Source of the DNA: Betaproteobacteria bacterium | GTDB taxonomy: Bacteria; Pseudomonadota; Gammaproteobacteria; Burkholderiales; Casimicrobiaceae | Assembly (NCBI GenBank): GCA_005888955.1 | Contig: VBCS01000235.1 | Location: 1,151-10,139 of the forward strand | Direction: 5' to 3' | DNA: 8,989 nt | In this document: piece by piece, positions 1 through 5,865 of the stretch | Layout: the number at the start of each line of letters is the position of its first letter | How positions within the stretch are numbered: position 1 is the first letter of the stretch | Position numbers and translations under genes: made by a program | Notes under the pieces: generated by a model | Told to the model about the DNA's origin: nothing | Seen by the model: only the letters and a program-made list of their open reading frames with translations | Databases searched by the model: none

Positions 1-5
1 AGAGC

Positions 6-1517
6 ATGTGCGGCATCATCGGTGCGGTTACGCATACACCGGTCAACCAACTGCTGTACGACGGCTTGCTGTTGCTGCAGCACCGAGGCCAGGACGCGGC
101 CGGCATCGTCACGAGCGAGGGCCCCGTCTTCCACATGTACAAGGGCGCGGGCTATGTGCGCGACGTGTTCCGCACGCGCAACATGCGCGAGCTCTCCGGC
201 AACGCCGGAATCGGTCATTGCCGCTATCCGACCGCGGGCTCGGCCTGGTCCGATCTGGAATCGCAACCCTTTTACGTGAATTCGCCGTTCGGAATCACGC
301 TGGCGCACAACGGCAACCTGACCAACAGCGAGGCGTTGAAGCGCGAGCTCTTCCAGCTCGATTTCCGGCACGTCAACACCAACTCGGATTCGGAAGTTCT
401 GCTCAACGTGCTGGCGCTGGAGCTCGAGCGTGCCGCGCATCACGCCCGGCTTGACGCGAACGCGATCTTCACCGCGGTCGCCGGCGTGCATCGACGCTGC
501 CGCGGCGCGTACGCGATCGTAGCGATGATCGCGGGCTACGGCCTGGTCGCGTTTCGCGACCCGTTCGGCATCCGCCCGCTCATCGTCGGCGTCAACGAGG
601 CGATGGGGGGCACGGAGTACGTCGTCGCCAGCGAGTCGGTCGCGCTTGAAGCGCTGGGTTTCTCGGTGCTACGCGACGTCGCGCCGGGGGAAGCGATCTA
701 CGTTGATCAGACCGGCCGCTTCCATGCCCGGCAATGTGCCGACGAGCCGCGGCTTTCGCCCTGCATCTTCGAATTCGTGTATCTGGCGCGTCCCGACTCG
801 GTCATGGATGGCACGTCGGTGTACGAGGCGCGCCTGCGCATGGGCGGCGAGCTGGCCAAGAAGATCGCCGGCATTCCTGCGGCGCAGGACATCGACGTCG
901 TGATCCCGATACCCGACTCGAGCCGGCCGTATGCCCTGGAGCTCGCCAACAACCTGGGCCTGAAGTATCGCGAAGGCTTCGTGAAGAACCGCTACATCGG
1001 ACGCACCTTCATCATGCCGGGGCAGGCGATCCGCAAGAAGAGCGTGCGGCAGAAATTGAACCCCATGGGCGTCGAGTTCAAGGACAAGGTGGTGCTGCTC
1101 GTCGACGATTCGATCGTACGCGGCACGACCAGCCGCGAGATCGTGTCGATGGCGCGCGAGGCCGGCGCGCGCAAGGTGTATTTCGCGTCGGCGAGCCCGC
1201 CGGTGCGCTATCCGAACGTCTACGGCATCGATATGCCGAATCAGCGCGAGCTGATCGCGACCGGACGCAGCGAAGCGGAGATCGCGCACGAGATCGGTGC
1301 GGATCTGCTGATCTACCAGGAACTCGCCGCGCTCAAGTCAGCGATTCGCGCCGCGAACCCTCGGATCAGGGATTTCGAAGCGTCGTGCTTCGACGGCTAT
1401 TACGTCACCGGCGACGTCACCGCCGATTACCTCTCGCATCTCGCCGCGGAGCGGGACGAGGCGCGGGGAGAAGGCGATGGCGATTTCGCGCTCGAGTCGC
1501 GTGCCGTTGCCGGATGA
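6..1517 (+). CDS. purF: Amidophosphoribosyltransferase (glutamine PRPP amidotransferase)
   Basis: This cytoplasmic enzyme moves the amide nitrogen of glutamine to PRPP, giving 5-phosphoribosylamine, the first committed step of purine synthesis. The protein of 503 residues begins MCGIIGAV; Cys2 becomes the N-terminal nucleophile once Met is removed, so this start is fixed and there is no propeptide. The N-terminal glutamine amidotransferase domain (about residues 2-235) shows GHCRYPTAGS (70-79) and HNGNLTN (101-107). The phosphoribosyltransferase domain carries the PRPP loop VDDSIVRGTT (366-375). Length matches the Escherichia coli type (about 505 residues). The start codon is only five bases from the window edge, so its ribosome binding site and any upstream partner are not visible. 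It is followed after 14 bases by an independent promoter, so the next gene need not be co-transcribed. Identification is secure. Confidence 0.98.
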   Translation: MCGIIGAVTHTPVNQLLYDGLLLLQHRGQDAAGIVTSEGPVFHMYKGAGYVRDVFRTRNMRELSGNAGIGHCRYPTAGSAWSDLESQPFYVNSPFGITLAHNGNLTNSEALKRELFQLDFRHVNTNSDSEVLLNVLALELERAAHHARLDANAIFTAVAGVHRRCRGAYAIVAMIAGYGLVAFRDPFGIRPLIVGVNEAMGGTEYVVASESVALEALGFSVLRDVAPGEAIYVDQTGRFHARQCADEPRLSPCIFEFVYLARPDSVMDGTSVYEARLRMGGELAKKIAGIPAAQDIDVVIPIPDSSRPYALELANNLGLKYREGFVKNRYIGRTFIMPGQAIRKKSVRQKLNPMGVEFKDKVVLLVDDSIVRGTTSREIVSMAREAGARKVYFASASPPVRYPNVYGIDMPNQRELIATGRSEAEIAHEIGADLLIYQELAALKSAIRAANPRIRDFEASCFDGYYVTGDVTADYLSHLAAERDEARGEGDGDFALESRAVAG

Positions 1518-1531
1518 CGCAAGAGGAGGCT

Positions 1532-1560
1532 TTGACCGCGTTGGCGAAATGAGGTAGAGT
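1532..1560 (+). promoter_or_regulatory. Sigma70-type promoter of the riboswitch-controlled gene
   Basis: TTGACC (1532-1537) and TAGAGT (1555-1560) are separated by exactly 17 bases. The expected transcription start, about seven bases after the -10 box, falls near 1567, which is the first base of the SAM-II P1 stem. The box matches, the ideal spacing and this agreement with the RNA element support the call. It lies just after the purF stop codon. It has not been tested experimentally. Confidence 0.72.
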
Positions 1561-1566
1561 TTCATC

Positions 1567-1615
1567 TGCGCCGATTTGAGCTTCAGCTTGCGGGCGCGTA
1601 ACAAATGCCGCTAAA
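1567..1615 (+). ncRNA. SAM-II riboswitch aptamer
   Basis: This short S-adenosylmethionine-sensing RNA sits in the leader of a sulfur amino acid gene. Stem P1 is TGCGCC (1567-1572) pairing with GGCGCG (1593-1598), six pairs including one G-U. The loop begins with the hallmark GATTTGA (1573-1579); ATTT (1574-1577) can form the pseudoknot with AAAT (1603-1606). The aptamer ends with the conserved GCTAAA (1610-1615). These blocks, in order and spacing, match the SAM-II consensus as I recall it (Rfam RF00521). The rest of the pseudoknot helix is less clear by eye. SAM-II is best known from Alphaproteobacteria but also occurs in other Proteobacteria. High SAM is expected to reduce expression of the gene downstream. 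Confidence 0.86.
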
Positions 1616-1630
1616 GCGAGGTCCGCTCCA

Positions 1631-1647
1631 GCCTGGGGATACCAGGC
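1631..1647 (+). promoter_or_regulatory. Leader hairpin between aptamer and terminator
   Basis: GCCTGG (1631-1636) and CCAGGC (1642-1647) form a perfect six-pair stem with the five-base loop GGATA. It lies between the SAM-II aptamer and the terminator. It may be a spacer helix or a transcription pause site of the expression platform; its role is inferred. Confidence 0.5.
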
Positions 1648-1656
1648 GGGGCACAC

Positions 1657-1691
1657 AAAACCCGTTTGGCGGCGAGCCCGACGGGTTTTTT
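1657..1691 (+). terminator. Intrinsic terminator of the SAM-II expression platform
   Basis: AAAACCCGT (1657-1665) pairs with ACGGGTTTT (1681-1689) in a nine-pair stem. It may be extended by GGC (1668-1670) with GCC (1676-1678), and a run of six T (1686-1691) follows. It lies after the aptamer and 24 bases before the start codon of the methionine-type gene, so it is most simply a regulated terminator that stops transcription when SAM is bound. It could also act in part as a plain terminator for transcripts coming from purF. Confidence 0.82.
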
Positions 1692-1715
1692 GTTGGCGGC
1701 GCACGGGAACAAAAC

Positions 1716-2957
1716 ATGAGCGATTTGCACCGGAAGCGCGGCTTCACGACCGCGATCCTGCATTCCGATCGCGACGCCGCGGTCGAGCACGGCGCGCTGC
1801 ACAAGCCGCTGCATCTTTCGGTCGCGTACGGCTACCGCGATGCGCGCGAGCTGGCGGCGGTGTTCCAGGGGCGGGCGCAGGGCTACGCCTACGGCCGGCA
1901 GGGCAATCCGACGACGGCGGCGCTGGAAGAGAAGATCAACCGGATGGAAGACGGCGTCGCCACCGCCTGCTTCGGCACGGGCATGGCCGCGATCGGCGCG
2001 ATCATGCTTGCGCTGCTGCGAGAGGGCGATCACATCGTCTCCAGCGCGTTCCTCTTCGGCAACACCAACAGCATGTTCGCCACGCTGGCCACACAGGGCC
2101 TCGGCGTCGCGTTCGTCGATGCCACCGACGCGCGCGCGGTCGAGGTGGCGCTGACGCCGGCGACGCGGTTGGTCTTCGTCGAGACCATCGCGAATCCGCG
2201 AACGCAGATCGCCGACCTCGAGCGCATCGGCGAGCTCTGCGCCGCGCGCGGGTTGATCTACGTCGTCGACAACACGATGACCTCGCCGTATCTTTTTCGT
2301 CCGAAGGCGGTCGGGGCGAGCCTCGTCGTCAATGCGCTGACCAAGTACATCGGAGGCCATGGCAACGCGCTGGGCGGCGCCATCACCGACACCGGCCGCT
2401 TCGACTGGACGCGCTTTTCCAATATCTACGATAGCTACAAGACGGCGAAGCCGGCGCTATGGGGAATCACCCAGATGCGCAAGAAAGGGTTGCGCGACTG
2501 GGGCGGTACGCTCTCTGCGGAGCAGGCACATCATCTCGCGGCCGGCGCGGAGACCCTGGCGCTGCGCATGGAACGGGCGTGCGCGAACGCGACCGCGCTC
2601 GCCGAGTTCCTCGCGGTGCAGCCGAAGGTGCGCGCGGTGTACTACCCGGGATTGCCTTCGCATCCGCAGCATGCGCTGGCGCGCGCTCTGTTCTCCGGCT
2701 TCGGCGCGCTGTTGACCTTCGAGCTCGATCCTAATCTCGATTGCTTCGAATTCTAGAACCGGCTCTCCAATGTCGTGCTGTCGTCGAACCTGGGCGACAA
2801 CCGCACGCTAGCGATTCCGGTCGCGCACACAATCTACTGGGAAATGGGGCCGGAGCGGCGTGCGAGCATGGGCATCGCCGAGTCGCTCATCCGGATATCG
2901 GTGGGGATCGAGGATCGCGACGATCTGTTGAGCGACTTCGCACAGGCGCTCGCATAA
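1716..2957 (+). pseudogene. Cystathionine gamma-synthase / methionine gamma-lyase family PLP enzyme, interrupted by an in-frame amber codon
   Basis: This is a PLP-dependent enzyme of the Cys/Met metabolism family. It resembles the group annotated as cystathionine gamma-synthase family protein or methionine gamma-lyase more than classical MetZ. ATG 1716 follows GGGAA with six bases between, and lies after the leader terminator. Seen residues: Tyr59 and Arg61 of YGRQGNP, Asp185 of VVDNTMTS, and the PLP lysine Lys210 of NALTKY. A TAG at 2754-2756 (codon 347) stops translation, yet the same frame continues at once with NRLSNV, then SSNLGDNRTLAIPVAHT and SLIRISVGIED, to a TAA at 2955-2957. Without the stop the product would be a typical 413 residues. 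The truncated 346-residue product lacks the C-terminal segment that helps bind PLP and the substrate carboxylate, so it is probably inactive. A TTG to TAG change, a sequencing error or amber readthrough are all possible. Confidence 0.85.
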
Positions 2958-2973
2958 CAGAACAGAACAGAAC
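2956..2973. repeat. AACAG short tandem repeat
   Basis: Three perfect copies of AACAG are followed by AAC, starting within the TAA stop codon of the interrupted PLP enzyme gene. It lies in the 50-base gap between two convergent genes. No function can be assigned. Confidence 0.8.
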
Positions 2974-2989
2974 GTTCGCGGTACGGCGC

Positions 2990-3011
2990 GGCCGAATGAA
3001 TTCGGCCCTAC
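2990..3011 (-). repeat. REP-like palindrome with GTAG head at the end of lpxH
   Basis: On the minus strand the sequence reads GTAG, then GGCCGAA, the loop TTCA, and TTCGGCC: a perfect seven-pair hairpin preceded by the tetranucleotide GTAG. This layout resembles the GTAG-headed REP sequences of Proteobacteria that are mobilised by RAYT transposases. The TAG of the head is the lpxH stop codon (3008-3010). It sits between convergent genes, a usual REP location, and could also protect or end transcripts; there is no T-run. Only one copy is visible here, so the family assignment is tentative. Confidence 0.45.
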
Positions 3012-3733
3012 GCAAGCATTACGGGTTCGCATCCGCTCGCGTCGACGCGCAGGTAGCTCCCCGCATCGTACCAATCCGCGAGCACATACCGCTCGCAGGG
3101 TCGGCTGTCGACGACGTGCTCGTGCCGCGCCGGACGGTGCGTATGACCGTGGATCAGGCGCGTGACGCGATGCTCGCGCAACGCCGCCGCGACCGCGTTG
3201 GCGTTGACGTCCATGATCACCTCGGCTTTGCCCGCCGTCGCACGCCGGCTGCCGGCGCGGAACAGCGCCGCGATGCCGCGGCGGACCACGTAGGGCAGCG
3301 CCAGCAGCCGCCGGCGGTGGACCGGATCCTGCCAGTACGCACGGAAGCGCTGATACTCGACATCGTCGGTGCAGAGCTGGTCGCCGTGCATGATCAGCGT
3401 GGGCATGCCGTGGAGATCGTGGACGACTTCGTCCGGGAGCAGGGTCGCGCCGCAAGCCTTCGCAAAGCGTTCGCCGAGCAGAAAGTCGCGATTGCCGCGC
3501 TGCAGGTAGATCGGCGTTCCCGCGGCCGCCACGTCGGCGAACGCTGCGGCGACACCCGCAGCGAGCGGCTCCTTCACCTGATCGTCGCCCAACCAGGCGT
3601 CGAAGAGATCGCCGATCGCGTACAGCGCGGCAGCACCGCGCGCCGGCCCGCGCATGAACTGGTGGAATGCCTCGACGAGCCCCGGCCGCTCCGGCGCGAG
3701 ATGCAGGTCGGAGATGAACAGCGTCGGCGCCAT
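3008..3733 (-). CDS. lpxH: UDP-2,3-diacylglucosamine diphosphatase
   Basis: This is a peripheral inner-membrane metallophosphoesterase of lipid A synthesis. It hydrolyses UDP-2,3-diacylglucosamine to lipid X and UMP, which implies an outer membrane with lipopolysaccharide. The 241-residue product has the full calcineurin-like motif set: SDLH (8-11), GDLFD (41-45), GNRDFL (80-85), His116 of MHGDQ, and HGHTHRPA (195-202). GNRDF and HGHTHRP are characteristic of LpxH. Length is normal for the family (about 240). It is the last gene of the minus-strand series; 28 bases separate it from ppiB, and the ribosome binding site is weak. Its TAG stop codon is the end of a GTAG-headed palindrome. Function is assigned with confidence from the motifs and the cyclophilin neighbours. 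Confidence 0.95.
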   Translation of the reverse strand: MAPTLFISDLHLAPERPGLVEAFHQFMRGPARGAAALYAIGDLFDAWLGDDQVKEPLAAGVAAAFADVAAAGTPIYLQRGNRDFLLGERFAKACGATLLPDEVVHDLHGMPTLIMHGDQLCTDDVEYQRFRAYWQDPVHRRRLLALPYVVRRGIAALFRAGSRRATAGKAEVIMDVNANAVAAALREHRVTRLIHGHTHRPARHEHVVDSRPCERYVLADWYDAGSYLRVDASGCEPVMLA

Positions 3734-3761
3734 CGCTTAGAAGGCGTTCGTTCGCACCGTG

Positions 3762-4226
3762 CTACTGCGTTTCCTCGGCGCGCTCGATGAGGACGTCCTG
3801 CTTCGGCACGTTCTGATGCATGCCGCGGTTGCCGGTGGGTACGTCTTTGATACGATCGACCACGTCGGTACCCGCGACGACACGGCCGAAAACACAATAG
3901 CCCCAGCCGTTGGCGTCGCGCGAGCGGTGATTGAGAAAATCATTATCGGCGACGTTGATGAAGAACTGCGCCGTCGCGGAGTGCGGATCGTTGGTTCGCG
4001 CCATCGCGACGGTGTAACGCTGGTTCTTGAGCCCGTTTCCGGCTTCCTGGAAGTCCGGCGTAAAGCCGCCGCCCTGGATCATGAAGCCGTCGATCACACG
4101 GTGGAACAGCGTATTGCTGAAGTGGCCCGCGCGCACATAGTCGAGGAAGTTGGCCACGGTCTTGGGCGCGTGCTCTTGGTCGAGTTCGAGCGCGATCTTG
4201 CCGTAGTTGGTGTGAAGAATGACCAT
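3762..4226 (-). CDS. ppiB: Cytoplasmic cyclophilin-type peptidyl-prolyl cis-trans isomerase
   Basis: This folding helper catalyses cis-trans isomerisation of X-Pro bonds. It has no signal peptide, so it should act in the cytoplasm. The 154-residue product starts MVILHTNYGK and shows the cyclophilin core: FHRVIDGFMIQGGG (41-54) with the catalytic Arg43, AMART (74-78), SATAQFFINVADNDFLN (83-99) and GWGYCVFG (107-114). The end, GMHQNVPKQDVLIE, is very close to E. coli PpiB. Between GGGFTPDFQ and EAGNGLKN, however, about ten residues present in E. coli PpiB and in the neighbouring cyclophilin are missing in frame. The ribosome binding site AAGAGAAAG stands four bases before ATG, and this leader is duplicated upstream (4223-4730). 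The gene lies 11 bases after the cyclophilin fragment and 28 before lpxH, probably in one operon. Confidence 0.94.
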   Translation of the reverse strand: MVILHTNYGKIALELDQEHAPKTVANFLDYVRAGHFSNTLFHRVIDGFMIQGGGFTPDFQEAGNGLKNQRYTVAMARTNDPHSATAQFFINVADNDFLNHRSRDANGWGYCVFGRVVAGTDVVDRIKDVPTGNRGMHQNVPKQDVLIERAEETQ

Positions 4227-4730
4227 GTGCTTTCTCTTCAGGGCGTCGCGACGATCGTCGCCGACTTGATGAATATGCGCTCGGTCGGGACGTCCTTCGG
4301 GAATGGCCCGCCGGCGGAGGTCGGCGTCTTGCCGATTTTTTCGACGACGTCCATGCCGCCGATCACTTTGCCGAATACGGTGTAGCCGTAACCCTGGGGC
4401 GTGGCCTCGCGGAAGTTCAGGAACTTGTTGTCCGCGACGTTGATGAAGAACTGCGCCGTCGCCGAATGCGGATCGCCCATGTGCTTTCTCTTCAGGGCGT
4501 CGCGACGACCGTCGCCGACTTGATGAACACGCGCTCGGTAGGCACGTCCTTGGGGAACGGACCGCCGGCGGAGGTCGGCGCCTTGCCGATCTTTTCGACG
4601 ACGTCCATGCCGCCGATCACCTTGCCGAACACCGTGTAGCCGTATCCCTGCGGCGTGGGCTCGCGGAAGTTCAGGAACTTGTTGTCCGCGACGTTGATGA
4701 AGAACTGCGCCGTCGCCGAATGCGGATCGC
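4223..4730. repeat. 254-bp direct tandem duplication (4223-4476 and 4477-4730)
   Basis: Two adjacent units of 254 bp align without gaps and differ at 16 positions (about 94% identical). Each unit holds the last 79 codons and stop codon of the periplasmic cyclophilin gene, the short spacer, and the ATG start of the following gene. The first 32 bases and the 72 bases before the junction are identical; all differences fall between 4255 and 4405 and their partners. CC is present at both breakpoints (4223-4224, 4477-4478, 4731-4732), a two-base microhomology. The left unit abuts intact ppiB and the right unit belongs to the intact ppiA-like gene. Confidence 0.95.
4238..4480 (-). pseudogene. C-terminal cyclophilin fragment created by tandem duplication
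   Basis: This 80-codon open frame equals residues 119-197 of the upstream periplasmic cyclophilin, preceded by a new Met. Its ATG and its AAGAGAAAG ribosome binding site are a copy of those of ppiB, joined in frame to GDPHSATAQFFINVADN. It keeps the QFFIN strand and the C-terminal half of the fold, but lacks the signal peptide, the first half of the barrel and the FHRV catalytic segment, so it cannot be a complete isomerase. It differs from its parent at four residues (Pro to Ala, Ala to Thr, two Val to Ile) and keeps an open frame to the shared stop. It is probably translatable but non-catalytic. I call it a pseudogene, though the mostly silent divergence leaves room for a used small protein. 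Confidence 0.8.
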
Positions 4731-5085
4731 CCGTGCGCGCCATCGCGAGTGTCCCCGGAGCGTTGACCAATCCCGCCTTGCTGCTCTGCTCGGCCTCGTT
4801 GCGAACCGGGTCCTTCGTCGGTTTCTCCTTGAAGTCGGCGGTATAGCCGCCTCCCTGGATCATGAATCCCGGGATCACGCGATGAAACTGCGTCCCGTCG
4901 TAGTGCTTGGCTTGCACGTACGCGAGGAAGTTCTCGACCGTCTTCGGCGCGGCGTCGGGATAGAGCTCGATTCTGATCTTGCCGGCGCTGGTATCGAGGT
5001 CGACCTGGGGATTGGCGGCGTAGGCCGTAGCGGTGGCGACAGACAAGCCGAAGGCGGCAAGCATGAACAGGTGACGGCGGAACAT
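4492..5085 (-). CDS. ppiA: Periplasmic cyclophilin-type peptidyl-prolyl cis-trans isomerase
   Basis: This is an exported prolyl isomerase that helps proteins fold in the periplasm. The 197-residue product starts at ATG 5085, six bases after a strong AAGGAG; a TTG two codons upstream (5091) would overlap that site and is less likely. A signal peptide is clear: MFRRHLFMLAAFGL with cleavage near AYA-ANP (about residue 23). The cyclophilin domain follows: TVENFLAYV (49-57), FHRVIPGFMIQGGG (67-80) with Arg69, AMART (114-118), SATAQFFINVADN (123-135) and GYGYTVFGKV (147-156). The KPTKDPVRNEA segment missing from the neighbouring ppiB is present here. Its last 79 codons and the spacer after them are duplicated immediately downstream. 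The gene lies between an exported TPR protein and the cyclophilin fragment, with short spacers, so co-transcription is likely. The symbol reflects the class; orthology to E. coli ppiA is not proven. Confidence 0.93.
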   Translation of the reverse strand: MFRRHLFMLAAFGLSVATATAYAANPQVDLDTSAGKIRIELYPDAAPKTVENFLAYVQAKHYDGTQFHRVIPGFMIQGGGYTADFKEKPTKDPVRNEAEQSSKAGLVNAPGTLAMARTGDPHSATAQFFINVADNKFLNFREPTPQGYGYTVFGKVIGGMDVVEKIGKAPTSAGGPFPKDVPTERVFIKSATVVATP

Positions 5086-5142
5086 CGGCAACTCCTTTGC
5101 GAGGACTGAAATCGGATGCGACGATCGCGGACGGCGTCGCGG

Positions 5143-5784
5143 TTACTGCTTGGGTTTCGGGGCCGGAGCCGGCTTCGGCTCCGACGGCTTGGGCGCGGTG
5201 CTCGACGGCGCGACCGCAAAGAGCTCCCGCACCAGCGCGAGCTTGGTCTGCGCGCTCTTGTTCGTCTTGTCGAGCCCGACGGCCTGATCGTACTCGGCGC
5301 TCGCCATCCGCGCATAGATATCGCCCAGGTTTTCGTGTGCGATCGCGTAGTCGGGTCGCGTCGCGAGCGCCAGCTCGAGCGCCCTGCGCGCCTTGTCGTA
5401 CTCGCCCCGCTGCGCCCAGATCACCGCGAGGTTGTTGTAAGGCTCGGGCAGCTCCGGATAGTCTTCGGTGAGCGCCTGAAAGGTGGCGATCGCCGCCTCG
5501 GTCTTGGTTTCGTCGGTTTGTACGACGCCCTTCAGGAATCGCGCCTGCGGATTCTTAGCGTCGGTCGCGAGCACCGCGTCGATCTTCACCAGCGCCGGTG
5601 CGTATTGCCCTTCGTGGATGAGGCGCGCGACCTCCGCAAGCTCCGGCGTGAGTCCGGGAGTGCGTTGCGGGACCACGGTTGCGGACGTCGGTGGCGGCGG
5701 CGGAGCCTGCTGCGCGGGGGCCGCTTGCGACAGCGTCGCGAACAGCGCCGTTGCGGCATACCGGGCAATGCGTGCGGTCGTCAT
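5143..5784 (-). CDS. Exported tetratricopeptide repeat (TPR) protein
   Basis: I cannot assign a specific function. The 213-residue product starts MTTARIARYAATALFATLS, which looks like a signal peptide with cleavage near residues 23-25 (APA-QQ), followed by a proline stretch. Residues about 46-181 are helical TPR-type repeats with the usual small and aromatic pattern, for example AEVARLIHEGQYAPALVKIDAV without a break into ARFLKGVV, then PEPYNNLAVIWAQRGEYDKA (113-132) and AIAHENLGDIYARMASAEYD. The tail (193-213) is rich in Pro, Lys and Ala. TPR domains bind other proteins, so a periplasmic scaffold or assembly role is likely. Genes of this kind commonly precede cyclophilin genes in betaproteobacteria. 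The start is ATG 5784 with a poor ribosome binding site; 57 bases separate its stop from the ppiA start and 81 bases separate it from nudC. Confidence 0.88.
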   Translation of the reverse strand: MTTARIARYAATALFATLSQAAPAQQAPPPPPTSATVVPQRTPGLTPELAEVARLIHEGQYAPALVKIDAVLATDAKNPQARFLKGVVQTDETKTEAAIATFQALTEDYPELPEPYNNLAVIWAQRGEYDKARRALELALATRPDYAIAHENLGDIYARMASAEYDQAVGLDKTNKSAQTKLALVRELFAVAPSSTAPKPSEPKPAPAPKPKQ

Positions 5785-5865
5785 GGTGATCTGCGGACGT
5801 GGACAGCGTCAGCGCTACGAAGGTTAGCGGCGTATTCTAACAGGCAGGTTCTACCCGGCCCGCGA

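Noticed and set aside
2754..2756. Pyrrolysine or other recoding at TAG
   Set aside because: No pyl genes or recoding signals are visible, and family members have an ordinary residue here; mutation or a base error is simpler.
2750..2760. Overlapping EcoRI and XbaI sites (GAATTCTAGA) at the amber codon, suggesting vector or cloning sequence
   Set aside because: The flanking codons on both sides are native family sequence, so no foreign DNA is joined here. A single T to A change in a Leu codon creates the second site by chance.
2775..2957. Separate small gene starting at GTG 2775
   Set aside because: Its product is simply the conserved C-terminus of the PLP enzyme after the amber codon, with no ribosome binding site of its own.
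2741..3790. Open frame of 349 codons on the + strand across the convergent gap
   Set aside because: It overlaps the PLP enzyme's C-terminal codons in another frame and lies antisense to lpxH; it has no recognisable protein features.
5834..5839. TAGAAT -10-like box on the minus strand before the TPR gene
   Set aside because: No acceptable -35 box is found 16-18 bases upstream, so I do not call a promoter.
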